64,000 bases of DNA. Source: Methanococcoides sp. Its GTDB lineage: Archaea; Halobacteriota; Methanosarcinia; Methanosarcinales; Methanosarcinaceae. The notes beneath the pieces were generated by a model. That model was not told the DNA's origin. It searched no databases and saw nothing but the letters and a program-made list of their open reading frames with translations. Every line of letters starts with the position of its first letter. Within the stretch, counting starts at the first letter, position 1. The position numbers were made by a program, and so were the translations under genes. Shown in pieces: positions 27,869-37,814 of the stretch. The stretch is from the NCBI GenBank assembly GCA_021108275.1, contig JAIORD010000019.1, positions 1 to 64,000 of the forward strand, in the 5' to 3' direction.

Positions 27869-29011
27869 TCAGAGGAGTGTTTCCTCTATCCTCTGAAGTG
27901 CCTGTTTTATCCTTTCCTGTGAGGTTGCGTAGGATATTCTTACGAAATCCTTTCCACTGACTCCGAATGCTGATCCGGGTGTTACGGCTACGTGTGCATC
28001 CTGAAGCAGTTTTTCAGATACTGTATCACCGTCTCCAAATTCACTGACATCGGCAAATGCATAGAATGCTCCGTCCGGTTTTTTACACTTAATACCAATG
28101 GCGTTCAGTCCATCGATGAGGACATCACGTCTGGCTTTAAACTCTTTTAGCATATCATTGACAGGTTCCTGTGGACCTTCAAGGGCAGCTACACCACCGA
28201 ATTGTGCGAAAGTGGTCGCACTACTTACTGAGTGTGAGTGTATCTTTTTGAATCCTTTCATGATCTCAGGTATTGCTGTTACGTAACCAAGTCTCCAGCC
28301 TGTCATTGCGTATGCTTTTGAGAATCCGTTGACCGTTATGGTACGTTCATGCATGCCGTCAAGTGAACCCATGCTGATATGCTTTTTGTCGTAGATGATC
28401 TTCTCATATATCTCATCCGATAACACCAGAAGGTCGTGGTCGATGGCAAGGTCTGCAATGGTCTTGAGCTTTTCCTTGTCAAATACTCCACCTGTAGGGT
28501 TGCATGGTGAGTTCACTACAATGAGCTTTGTCTTATTCGTGATGAGCTCCTCTATTCCGTATGGCATGAAACCGTTCTCGGGGTCAGTTGGTGCCCATAC
28601 GGGGTTTGCACCTGCGAGTTTGATGCAGGGGCTGTAGGATACCCATGACGGGTCCGAAAGGATAGCTTCATCGTTATCATCGAGAACTGACATCATGATC
28701 TCGAATATAGCCTGTTTTGCACCGGGTGTGACAAGTACGTCATCGGAGGTTACTTCCAGTTTGTTCTCTGTCTGCAACTTGTTTGCGATGGCTTCCCTCA
28801 GTTCAGGTATCCCTGTGGAAGGTGCGTAATGAGTTTCACCGCGGTACATAGCATCTGCTGCTGCTTTACAGATGTGGTCAGGTGTGTTGAAATCAGGCTC
28901 ACCGAGGCTAAAGCTGATGATGTCGATACCTTCGCTTTTCATCTTGTTCGCAGCGTTGGCGATCTTTATCGTAGCTGACTCTTCTACACGTTCAAGTCTG
29001 GAGGATGGCAT
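27869..29011 (-). CDS. Class I/II pyridoxal-phosphate aminotransferase (AspC-like)
   Basis: The 380 residues show the fold-type I features: PDFNTPDH near the N-terminus, VNSPCNPTGG for substrate binding, SDEIYEKIIYD and the PLP lysine in GFSKAYAMTGWRLGY. The C-terminus has PDGAFYAF and the substrate-carboxylate arginine in FVRISYA. It probably transfers amino groups between aspartate or an aromatic amino acid and 2-oxoglutarate; the exact substrate is not decided by motifs. It converges on ribL and is 50 bases from ribH. Confidence 0.9.
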   Translation of the reverse strand: MPSSRLERVEESATIKIANAANKMKSEGIDIISFSLGEPDFNTPDHICKAAADAMYRGETHYAPSTGIPELREAIANKLQTENKLEVTSDDVLVTPGAKQAIFEIMMSVLDDNDEAILSDPSWVSYSPCIKLAGANPVWAPTDPENGFMPYGIEELITNKTKLIVVNSPCNPTGGVFDKEKLKTIADLAIDHDLLVLSDEIYEKIIYDKKHISMGSLDGMHERTITVNGFSKAYAMTGWRLGYVTAIPEIMKGFKKIHSHSVSSATTFAQFGGVAALEGPQEPVNDMLKEFKARRDVLIDGLNAIGIKCKKPDGAFYAFADVSEFGDGDTVSEKLLQDAHVAVTPGSAFGVSGKDFVRISYATSQERIKQALQRIEETLL

Positions 29012-29061
29012 TTCAGATCACTCTCTCTATATTCGTTTTTAATTCAAAGATAGCTCAAATA

Positions 29062-29478
29062 TCACAGACGCTGGACCAGTTTCACCGCAGCTTCAACGGC
29101 ACGCTTGGCATAGTCCACACGCTGATGTGCTTCCATACGTGTCATTCCCGGGCCTGCGATTCCAAGGGTCACCGGCTTGTCATATTCAAGTGAAAGGTCT
29201 ATTATCTTCCTTGCTGCCTGCTGTACGACTATCTCGTCATGTTTGGTGGCACCTTCGATAACTATCCCAATGGTTATCACAGCATCAATATCATCCTTCA
29301 AACAAAGCTTCTTGATAGCAAGAGGCATATCATAAACGCCAGGAACAAGGATAGTTTCTGTAACTTCTGCACCAAGGAACTTTGCATGTTCAATTCCCAT
29401 AAGTTCCATCTGGTAAGTCAGGTCTCTGTTAAATTCAGCTACTACAAATCCCAATCTAATAGTTTCACTATCACTCAA
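29062..29478 (-). CDS. ribH: 6,7-dimethyl-8-ribityllumazine synthase
   Basis: The 138-residue protein is of normal archaeal length with [11 protein letters not shown] for pyrimidine binding, the turn [14 protein letters not shown], and GATKHDEIV with the catalytic histidine. It makes the lumazine precursor of riboflavin, needed for F420-0 type deazaflavin precursors and flavins. Its start is followed by the aminotransferase on the same strand. Confidence 0.92.
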   Translation of the reverse strand: MSDSETIRLGFVVAEFNRDLTYQMELMGIEHAKFLGAEVTETILVPGVYDMPLAIKKLCLKDDIDAVITIGIVIEGATKHDEIVVQQAARKIIDLSLEYDKPVTLGIAGPGMTRMEAHQRVDYAKRAVEAAVKLVQRL

Positions 29479-29631
29479 AGCATTAAACTCCTTTATAATG
29501 ACTAAATTATCTCATTTATTAAACATCAATCTTGCATATAAATATACGTATAGGCTATTATAGCATCAAAATCTTATTATTTAAGATTATCATACGCAAC
29601 AATAAATAGGAATACTTTCAAGTAACAATTA

Positions 29632-30678
29632 ATGCTATCGAACGTCGTTATCCTGCTTATCGGTCTTATCCTGCTGGGCAAGGGCTCGGACGTTTTTGTC
29701 AGTTCAGCATCTGCCATTGCAAAAAAACTAGGAGTTTCAGAGTTCATTATTGGCTTGACACTTGTTGCTATTGGAACTTCAATACCTGAACTCGCTTCTT
29801 CTATGGCTGCATCACTTTCACATTCAAGTGGTATCGTTATAGGTAATGTTGTAGGTTCAAATATTGCAAACATAGCTCTTATAGTTGGATGTGCTGCGAT
29901 CATCTCGGAGGTGAAGACCCATTCACAGATGATACAAAGGGATGGCTATATCATGCTTTTTGCTTTCCTTCTCTTCTTAGTTCTTGCATTTGATCTGCAA
30001 CTCTCAAGAACTGAAGCATCCATCCTTATCCTTCTCTATGTAGCTTATATTTTCTTTTTGTTCGAAGAGACGTCAAAATACGAAGGTAAATTCTACTTTA
30101 AGGAGTTTATAACTTATTTCGTCAAATTCAAATATGTAAAGACCATGAACCAGCGTATACGAACAGGGATCAATAACCACAACTCCGGTGAAGGACAAGA
30201 AAATAATAAGGAACATAGTGATCTCTACAAAGATCTCCTTATCCTTGCCTTTGGTGGAATTGCAGTGATGTTGGGTGCTAAATACTTTGTTGAGCAAGCA
30301 ATATTCTTTGCACAGCTCTTTCAGGTCCCTGACACTTTCATCGGTATAACACTGGTTGCAGTCGGTACATCCCTTCCCGAACTAATGGTGACAATATCTG
30401 CTGCACGCAAAGGCTATGGGAGCATTGCAATTGGGAATGTCATCGGTTCCAACATAACGAATATCCTCTTGGTAGTGGGAATCTCTGCATTCGTGTTCCC
30501 TCTTGAAATAACAGGACTAAGCATCATGTTCACGATCCCGTTCATGATCTTGATCAGTGTTGTTCTGTTATGGTTCATCCACACTCACTGGGAGATCAGG
30601 AGGATAGAAGGAATGGTATTGATATTGATGTATTTGATCTTCCTGATATTGTTGTTCAGTTTCGGACTAGCTATCTGA
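29632..30678 (+). CDS. Calcium/sodium antiporter (CaCA family, YrbG-like)
   Basis: The 348 residues make about 10 helices in two inverted halves. Each half has the alpha-repeat: IGLTLVAIGTSIPELASS with GNVVGSNIANIALIVG, and IGITLVAVGTSLPELMVT with GNVIGSNITNILLVVG. A central hydrophilic loop with charged residues (about 165-200) may be regulatory. It exchanges cytosolic calcium for external sodium or protons. Confidence 0.92.
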   Translation: MLSNVVILLIGLILLGKGSDVFVSSASAIAKKLGVSEFIIGLTLVAIGTSIPELASSMAASLSHSSGIVIGNVVGSNIANIALIVGCAAIISEVKTHSQMIQRDGYIMLFAFLLFLVLAFDLQLSRTEASILILLYVAYIFFLFEETSKYEGKFYFKEFITYFVKFKYVKTMNQRIRTGINNHNSGEGQENNKEHSDLYKDLLILAFGGIAVMLGAKYFVEQAIFFAQLFQVPDTFIGITLVAVGTSLPELMVTISAARKGYGSIAIGNVIGSNITNILLVVGISAFVFPLEITGLSIMFTIPFMILISVVLLWFIHTHWEIRRIEGMVLILMYLIFLILLFSFGLAI

Positions 30679-30745
30679 GCATTCCCCCTCAATTAACTTT
30701 TCAATTATTGGTCTATCGGTCAAATTACAGTATATATTGACATGA

Positions 30746-33469
30746 TCACCACTTAAGGAAAGTCTTTGCAAGCAATGACCCCTTTCTGATGTAATATTTC
30801 CTTATCTCATCCTGCACGAACAGCAATATTGCAAAAGGCATTGCAAGTACAAGATATTCCATTGAGACCGGTGCTGTTCCAAATATCTTGTTCGCAAATG
30901 GATGGAACATTATCATGGAAAGTATCACTAATTCGCTCACTACCGCCAGTAGTATCATTTTATTCGTGAACATATTCCTGGATAATGCAGACTCAATTCT
31001 TGTACGGGATACGAGCAAATTTGCGATCTGGCATATTATGACCGCAGCAAAAAATGCCATTATGGCCTGTCTGTAGAGAAGATCATTGCTTAGCAAGGCC
31101 TGTCCCCAGGTCCAGCCTCCATCCAGAAGTACTGCAAAATAACAGGTAAAGCCTGCCAGGGCTTCGATGGGTCCTTTCATTCCATAGGATGTCAAAAGTA
31201 CCTGTGGTGTCAGGAGCCTTTCATATTTTGAGCGGGGAGGACGCTTCATTATGTCCCCTTCCCCCTTCCCCCTTCTCAACAGCCAGTGCCAGTGCCGGAA
31301 GTATATCTGTACCAAGGTCGATGGCAAGGATCAACTGCACGTTCATGGGCAGGGTATCGAAAGGAGGACAAATGCAATGAATGGCAGTATTTCCGGAATA
31401 TTGCTTGTAAGTATGTAGGCAATGAACTTCTTGATGTTGTCGAAAACTGTCCTTCCTTCTTCCACAGCATTGACGATAGTGGCAAAATTATCATCAAGAA
31501 GTATCATGTCAGCAGATTCTCTTGCAACATCCGTACCGCTTCCCATGGCGACACCCATGTCTGCGTTCTTTATTGCAGGAGCATCGTTTACACCATCCCC
31601 GGTCATGGTCACTATCTCTCCCCTTGACTGAAACGCCTGTACTATCTTCAATTTCTGAACCGGGGATGTTCGTGCGAATATAATATACGGAGCCTTCAGT
31701 TTTTTTGAAAGTTCATCAATTGATAATTTGTCCAGCTCAGCACCTGTGATCATCACCGGCTCATGGCCATTGCTACTAAAACCAACGTTCTTTGCGATGG
31801 AAAGGGCAGTTACCGGATGATCTCCTGTTATCATCACTACCTTTATTCCGGCCCGATGACATCTGTGAATAGCATCTTTGACCTCAGGTCTGTGAGGATC
31901 GACCGCACCGGCAAAACCGATAAATGTAAAACCTGTGTCGTATTCGATCTCCTCTTCTGCCCTGCGATATGCAAGAGCAAGCACACGTTCACCTCTTCCT
32001 GCGATCTTCAAATGCATATCAAGGAGCTCGTTCCGGTCATCTTCGGTAATAGGTACTTCGTCCCCGTCCATCAGGACATGGTCGCACATTTTAATAACAA
32101 CTTCAGTTGCGCCTTTCAGGTAGGATTCCTGTTCATCCGAATCAGTATGGTAAATGACCTGCATTCTTTCTTTCAGGGAGTCGAAAGAATATTCCTTCAA
32201 GCGAGTATTATTTTCCCGGATCTGATCAATATCAGTAAACCTGGATGCGTACATCAACAAAGCACCTTCAGTGGGGTCTCCCTTATATCTCGAAGGTCCT
32301 TCAACGAGCCTTGAATTATTGCAAAGTACTGCTACTTTCATTAGAATGTCCGGTGGAACTTCCCCGTTGCTCACATCAATTTGTTCAAAGCCCAGGGTCA
32401 TTGAATGTATGGCCATCTTATTCTGGGTCAGTGTTCCGGTCTTATCCGTACAAATGACCGTGGTCGATCCAAGGGTTTCCACAGATTCGAGCCGTTTGAT
32501 AAGTGCATTCCTCTTTGCCATTCTTTTAGAAGCCAGGCTTAGAGACAGGGTCACAGTCGGAAGCAATCCTTCAGGTACATTGGCGACTATGATACCTATT
32601 GCAAAAATGAGATTCAACAGGAACAGGTCCTGTGTCACAAAACCTATAGTAAAGAATGATATTCCGAGAAATATTGCAATTATTGAGATGATCCTGATGA
32701 AATTATTAAGCTCTTTGCGAAGGGGTGTTTCAACTGATGTTGTCTGTTCCGTCAGGGTTGCTAGCTTTCCCATCTGTGTATTGTGCCCAGTTCCATAAAC
32801 AACGGCTTTTCCGTTCCCTGTCAATACAAGCGTACCTGAGAATACCATGTTCCTGCATTCGAGTACATTTGGGTGGGTACATTCAAGTGAGCGTAACTGT
32901 GGCTCAGCCTCACCGGTCAATGACGAATTGTCAACCTTTAAAGTATTCTCTTCAATGAGCCGACCATCAGCAGGGACCTTGTCTCCTTCTTCAATGAATA
33001 TGACATCCCCGACAACCAGTTCGGGTGCTAATATTTCCTTTATTTCCCCATCCCTCAGGACCTTGGCAACAGGGGGTATAAGTTGGCGAAAACTCGCCAT
33101 TATCTGTTCTGCCTGATATTCCTGTATAAAGGTGAACGTGGCATTAAGAACTACAACTCCAAAAAGGGCGATCGCTATGTAGAGATTGCCTTTTCCAGGG
33201 TCCAGCAGTTCTGATGCATATGAAAGCAAAGCACCTGCGATAAGCAGGACCGAGAAAAAATTGTGGAATTGCTTTAAGTACTTCTTAAGAGCTGATTCGC
33301 TCCCTATATTCTCAAAAATATTCCTTCCACAGATCTCCAGCCTTTCTAAGGCTTCACGTGTTGTTAATCCCTCGATACCAGCATCGAACCTTTTGAGAAA
33401 CTCTTCAAGAGAAATGCTATGCTCATCGCCTTTTATCTCGCAATCAAAAACTTTATTGTTGAGTATAAT
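30746..33469 (-). pseudogene. P-type cation-transporting ATPase (type II) disrupted by two indels
   Basis: From about 33469 the frame encodes the N-terminal cation-ATPase domain (SLEEFLKRFDAGIEGLTTRE) but has no ATG, GTG or TTG until 33229. It continues through TGEAEPQ, the phosphorylation site DKTGTLTQNKM and TGDGVNDAPA. At 31352-31354 a base is missing from a C run, so IPLPMNVQ becomes IPCP-stop. The middle segment ILAIDLGTDILPALALAVEKGE is out of frame until an extra 7-base unit at 31255-31274 restores it. The remaining C-terminal helices run to 30746. It resembles Na/K- or H-type pumps. Inactive unless the indels are sequencing errors. Confidence 0.82.
31255..31274. repeat. Short tandem repeat causing a frameshift
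   Basis: CCCCTT-CCCCCTT-CCCCCTT lies inside the ATPase gene. The protein frame needs one unit fewer, so a slippage duplication of 7 bases is visible. Confidence 0.7.
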
Positions 33470-33829
33470 GTTACCCCCGTATTCTCAACATATTTGTAGA
33501 TATAACTGTAATAATAGGATATAGATTATTCTATATGATCAAATTACAGGGATAAGAGGTTCAGAGCTATTTTATTAAAAAAGTGAGTATTCATCAGGCA
33601 AGATTTCCGATATTTGATCTATCTTTTCTTTCAGGAACAATAAGACTATTCCAGGCACAGCTCGTGCAGAAAACTTATAGAATAAGGAGGTGTCCATCCG
33701 TAACATATGCTTGCACAGTTACGGACGGGATGGGAATTATTTACCTATCATCACAAATTGTAACATGGGGGAATAATGAAAAGTCCCTGAAATAAAGAAG
33801 TTTCCGGTTCTTACGGAAAGCTCCTTTAT
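33470..33829. other. Gene-poor stretch with an inverted repeat and a 40-residue ORF
   Basis: A minus-strand frame from ATG 33697 to TAA 33575 encodes MDTSLFYKFSARAVPGIVLL plus 20 more residues ending DEYSLF; it could be a small protein, but its ribosome site is weak. TCCGTAAC (33697-33704) and GTTACGGA (33718-33725) form an 8-bp stem at its start, extendable with CCATC/GATGG. Near 33800-33826 a hairpin ends the next gene. Confidence 0.35.
33797..33828 (-). terminator. Hairpin downstream of the first 55-residue membrane gene
   Basis: GAAGTTTCCG and CGGAAAGCTCC pair imperfectly just after the stop at 33830 (minus strand). The same hairpin follows the duplicate gene at 45490-45518, so it was copied with it. 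Confidence 0.45.
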
Positions 33830-33997
33830 TCAGAAGAGGGTAGCATAAGATGAAAGTCTGAGAAAGGCCATCAGAGCAATTGATACTGTAAGGGTGGCAA
33901 TGAATGCTCCGTTTCCATCAATTTTAAGTCCTCTATTTGTCCATTCAAGGATGCCGTCTTCGTCTTCCATTGTGGAACCTGCGTAGTATGTTTCCAT
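33830..33997 (-). CDS. 55-residue membrane protein, copy 1
   Basis: The frame from ATG 33997 encodes METYYAGSTMEDEDGILEWT, then an amphipathic stretch and one hydrophobic helix (GAFIATLTVSIALMAFL). A strong GGAGGAA ribosome site lies 9 bases upstream. An almost identical protein is encoded at 45522-45689, with mostly silent or conservative differences, which argues for selection on the protein. The upstream region has two palindromes, also conserved. The family is not recognised; a one-helix regulatory peptide is possible. Confidence 0.75.
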   Translation of the reverse strand: METYYAGSTMEDEDGILEWTNRGLKIDGNGAFIATLTVSIALMAFLRLSSYATLF

Positions 33998-34040
33998 TTC
34001 TTACTTCCTCCTGGTTTTATTGGCAATGAGTGTCTATCAC

Positions 34041-34077
34041 GATTAATCATTGCACACATCTATAATGATTAATCATT
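34041..34077. promoter_or_regulatory. Paired palindromes upstream of membrane gene copy 1
   Basis: GATTAATC (34041-34048, extended GATTAATCAT) and the perfect 14-bp palindrome AATGATTAATCATT (34064-34077) have centres 26 bases apart. Both are kept in the duplicate promoter at 45733-45769. They look like paired operators for a dimeric repressor or activator; that role is inferred. Confidence 0.6.
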
Positions 34078-34280
34078 TATTAAGGTTTCGGAGTTCTGAG
34101 TTACTTGTTAGAAAAAATGAGGTGAATGGAGTATATCAAGGTATTTCCCTGAAAGAGATAGATGAAGAAAAGATCGTTAAGTTGCTAAAAGTAGTAAAGG
34201 AAGAATAATAAATCTAGTACTGATAGTATTTCCTAATATTATCAATACCAATATCCGTGACCCCAGATTCCTGCCTGATC

Positions 34281-34679
34281 TTAGGACAGGATCCTGTTGG
34301 CAAGCCAGGGAGATGTTGCTGTCACGATAAGTACAAGCAGCCAGATACGTCCTTCGAAGATATTGTAATCATGCAGTAGCTTCTCCCATGAAAGGCCTAT
34401 GACAAAATGCCCGAAGAGGAATTCAAAGGATATTGTCAGGAACAGCCACATCAGACCAACATAAATGAACTGTAAAGAGGTTCCCGAAACACCTGAATGT
34501 TTCAGGAAAATATAGGTGATCGCAAATATGATCGTGCTGAAGATAACAGAACTTATCTGGTGGGCAAGAAGTTCACCTGTATAAGGTGCATATAGCCCTC
34601 TGGCTATTCCATTTAATATGGCAGGTATGATGAACAGCAACCAGACACCAAAGGAATACAAGTAAAGTTTTGAGATCAT
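34281..34679 (-). CDS. Four-helix membrane protein, copy 1
   Basis: The 132 residues have four predicted helices (LYSFGVWLLFIIPAILNGIA; ISSVIFSTIIFAITYIFL; FIYVGLMWLFLTISFEFLFG; WLLVLIVTATSPWLANRI). A paralogue with the same start, middle and end but 21 residues shorter is encoded at 48436-48798. The family is unknown to me. A symmetric TATA-like element 45 bases upstream (34722-34733) could serve it and the divergent glycogen operon. Confidence 0.7.
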   Translation of the reverse strand: MISKLYLYSFGVWLLFIIPAILNGIARGLYAPYTGELLAHQISSVIFSTIIFAITYIFLKHSGVSGTSLQFIYVGLMWLFLTISFEFLFGHFVIGLSWEKLLHDYNIFEGRIWLLVLIVTATSPWLANRILS

Positions 34680-34721
34680 ATTATTAATTTTGACATTTAC
34701 AGATAAAAACTTATTCTCGGC

Positions 34722-34733
34722 TATATATAAATA
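34722..34733. promoter_or_regulatory. Bidirectional TATA-like element
   Basis: TATATATAAATA lies 45 bases upstream of the leftward membrane gene and 150 bases upstream of the rightward glycogen operon. Read on either strand it resembles a TATA box. Which strand uses it is not shown. Confidence 0.4.
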
Positions 34734-34881
34734 TTGTATGTTTTAACTGAAATTCAGAACGTTTAGTCAATATAGTGTGCTTATTTTGTTTGAGGGTCTC
34801 CACAGGGCCAATATCTTTACAAAACCTAATATAGTCCTCCTGCTAATCTTGTAGACGATTAATAAGTTCGGGGGTTAATGG

Positions 34882-36687
34882 GTGATCGAACGTAAATGTA
34901 TTATTATTGCCGGCGAAGAAGCTGGTCCAAAGTCCAATAAGATGGGCGGTATATGGAATGTTATTGATGCAGAAGTAAAGAACCTTGCTCAAATGCTTGA
35001 AGACGGTACCATCGAAGAGGAATCGACTCCAAGGATCTTCGTAGTGGGTTCTTATTATGGGCATACTGGCTCGGATTGGAACAAAGGTCTGAACCGTATC
35101 ACAGACATGACTGAATTTGAAGAGTTTTTCCCAGATGAAGAGCTTTCAATGATCATTGAAGAACTCAAGGTAAAAGGCATTGAAGTTGTTGTTGGGGCCA
35201 TAAAGGTCAAAGAAATAGAAATTATTTACTTGATGTTCAAGACAAATGATTTTTGTAGAGTGGTTGTTGAATATAAAGGCGAACATATTTGTCTGGAAAA
35301 TAAGGTCAAGGCTGAAGCTTATGACCTCATTGGCCTTGATTCCTTATCCTTTGAGGATCTGGGGAACAGGACCGAATATACGCATTATCTTAATCTTTCA
35401 TATGCAATATCTGAATTTGTTCATACTCTCGTATCTCTCAGGGAAGAGACTGCCGGTGCCTATGAAGATAAACTGATCTCTGAATTTGCCAGTTCTTTGA
35501 TGCCTACATTGTATGTTTCACTGCACTGCCACGAGTTCGGGGTCTTTTATGCAATTGCCAGACTCAAGAAGATCGGTGTTACGATCAATACAGTTGCAAC
35601 CTATCATGCAACTATTCCAGGAAGGGGTGCAGGACATCTTTCTATAAAGAAAATACGTGAAAATGATAGTTCATTGGGTGATGGGGTTCCAAAGAATATG
35701 GCAACTCTTGAGTCGTTGTCCTCATATGCAGATGTTGTAACTGCAGTAGGAGATTCTACAAAAAAAGAGATCAAATTGTTCTATGGCATTGATTCCATTG
35801 TTGTAAGGAATGGTATCGATCTTGAGATCGAGGACATCGATGAATTATTGGATAAAAAGTTTAAATGCCGTACTAAGATCCAGGAATTAACTGCCAGTAA
35901 ACTTTATAATACGCATCACAGTGTAGAGCTATTGCCGGAAAAGATAATTCCTATATTCTCTATATCACGGATCGAAATTGAAAATAAAGGCTATCCTGAC
36001 CTACTGGATTCGCTCCTTCTTCTTGACAGGATGGTAAGGATCGAGATCAAAGCTGGTAGGCTTGATAAGGACTACAGGGTCGTGTGTTTCATCATAACTG
36101 CTCATGGTCCAAAAACAAATCTGCCGGAAAATTTCCCGATAATGCTCAATGAAGATATACTGATCGGTGAAGAATTACGGATCCAAAATATGATCGAGAA
36201 CAGGGGACTTGAATGTTCCAAACTTCCAAATGGTGATAGGTATGTTTCTGCTATTCTTTATCCCCAGTGGTTGTCAGATCATGATGGCGGTTTCAACATG
36301 ACTGTCGATGAATTCATGGCTGGTTGTATTGCCGGCATATTCCCTTCAAGATATGAGCCTTTCCTGTTAACTGGTCTTGAAGCTGGAAAGGAAGGAACAC
36401 CCAGCATTGTCAGCAAGGTTTGTGGATTCAGTGATGCGTTAAGCACTGCCAAGCGCCTGGTGATGGGGATGGGTGGGGTACTGGTAGTTGATAATATCGA
36501 TCTTGCCTATCTTGAAACGATAGCAGATTATGCACTTACCCTGGATTACTTCATAGACACTTACACTGATGACAAGACAAAATACAACTTCCTCTGTCAG
36601 GAAGCAAATCTCCTTGCTAAGGATATGAACTGGAAGGAGCCTACTAAACAATACTACGAGATGCTTACAGGTACAAAATTAAAATAA
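34882..36687 (+). CDS. Glycogen synthase, GT3 (eukaryotic-type)-like
   Basis: The 601 residues form a GT-B enzyme. GEEAGPKSNKMGGIWNVID at the N-terminus, LHCHEFGVF and YHATIPGRGAGH in the first half, and FPSRYEPFLLTGLEAGKEGT in the donor site resemble GYS-type glycogen synthases (family GT3) rather than bacterial GlgA. It would elongate alpha-1,4-glucan from UDP- or ADP-glucose. The start is GTG at 34882 after GGGGGTT; ATG at 34878 is out of frame. It is the first gene of a seven-gene operon for glucan synthesis and turnover. Confidence 0.82.
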   Translation: MIERKCIIIAGEEAGPKSNKMGGIWNVIDAEVKNLAQMLEDGTIEEESTPRIFVVGSYYGHTGSDWNKGLNRITDMTEFEEFFPDEELSMIIEELKVKGIEVVVGAIKVKEIEIIYLMFKTNDFCRVVVEYKGEHICLENKVKAEAYDLIGLDSLSFEDLGNRTEYTHYLNLSYAISEFVHTLVSLREETAGAYEDKLISEFASSLMPTLYVSLHCHEFGVFYAIARLKKIGVTINTVATYHATIPGRGAGHLSIKKIRENDSSLGDGVPKNMATLESLSSYADVVTAVGDSTKKEIKLFYGIDSIVVRNGIDLEIEDIDELLDKKFKCRTKIQELTASKLYNTHHSVELLPEKIIPIFSISRIEIENKGYPDLLDSLLLLDRMVRIEIKAGRLDKDYRVVCFIITAHGPKTNLPENFPIMLNEDILIGEELRIQNMIENRGLECSKLPNGDRYVSAILYPQWLSDHDGGFNMTVDEFMAGCIAGIFPSRYEPFLLTGLEAGKEGTPSIVSKVCGFSDALSTAKRLVMGMGGVLVVDNIDLAYLETIADYALTLDYFIDTYTDDKTKYNFLCQEANLLAKDMNWKEPTKQYYEMLTGTKLK

Positions 36688-36762
36688 GATCTGTAACTGT
36701 TAACAAAGTATTGTTCTTATGAAAAGAAATTGAATATATCTATATTGGGGATGATGGGGAAT

Positions 36763-37752
36763 ATGTCAGAGATACGCAAGCACTATTTTCTGGATGAATA
36801 TTGCATAATAGCACCAGGAAGAAGTAAAAGGCCTTCAGTGTTCAAATCAGAAAAGAAAGAAAAGGCCTCCAATAAATGTGTTTTTTGTGCCGGGGAAGAA
36901 GATAAAACTCCTCTTTCAACTGCGGTTTATAAAAATGGCAGTATTCTGAAAGATTCCGAAAGTTCAAGAATAACAGGATGGGATGTACGTTGCATACCAA
37001 ATCTTTATCCTGCACTTGATCCGGATGCCAGTGAAGTTAATTCAGATAATGAGGTATTTCCAGGTTATGGTTTTCATGAAGTTATAGTTGAAACACCTGC
37101 GCATGAGAATATGATCCCTGATCTTTCAGATGAAGAGATGTCATTACTTATGAAGGTCTATTAGGATCGTGTAATACACTACGAAGCCATTGATAATATC
37201 GAATATGTCTCACTGTTTAAGAACTGGGGGGAAAAGGCAGGTGCGTCTCTGGAACATACACATTCCCAGCTAATAGCAATGCCCATTAAACCTCCGCTAT
37301 TAATGCGAGAATTGAAGGTCATCGGATCATTTTCAAGATGTCCTTATTGTGACATCGTAGAAAAAGAAAGCAAAAGTGAGAGGCTCTTATATGAAAATGA
37401 ACATTTTACGGTTATAGCACCTTATTGTTCAAAGGTCCCGTATGAGCTGTGGATCCTGCCTAAGGATCATATAAATCATATCTCAAGCTTTGATCAGGAC
37501 CAGTTGGACTCGCTGGGAAAAGCAATACGTTCTGCTCTCTCATGTCTCCGGGACAATATGGGCGAGATACCTTATAATTACATGTTCTATCAGCTAAGAG
37601 ATGAACCTGGATATCACTTTAATTTGAAGCTTCAACCGGTTACAACGAAGGCAGCAGGTTTTGAGAAAAATACCGATGTATACATTAATACAATGCCTCC
37701 GGAAACGGCTGTGAAATATCTTCAGGGTAATTTTCAGGATGGCTCTGAATGA
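36763..37752 (+). CDS. galT: Galactose-1-phosphate uridylyltransferase with an internal in-frame TAG (possible pyrrolysine)
   Basis: From ATG 36763 (SEIRKHYFLDEY) the frame is open to TGA 37752 except for TAG at 37162-37164, residue 134 of 329. Before it comes KCVFCAGEED and LMKVY; after it DRVIHYEAIDN, the active-site motif LEHTHSQLIA (HxHxQ) and a second CxxC (RCPYCDI). Homologues usually have a glutamine or arginine at the TAG site, so both halves belong to one GalT/HIT-fold enzyme. In a pyrrolysine-using methanogen TAG can be read through. The enzyme links hexose-1-phosphates with UDP-hexose, feeding the neighbouring synthases. A nonsense mutation is the alternative. Confidence 0.85.
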
Positions 37753-37814
37753 TACTTTTAAGTACTAATCTAAATATTTAATGAATACTATAAACTAATT
37801 GGATTTGAAAAAAA

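Noticed and set aside
31763-32314. 183-residue plus-strand frame
   Set aside because: Antisense of the P-type ATPase; Cys/His-rich composition is an artefact.
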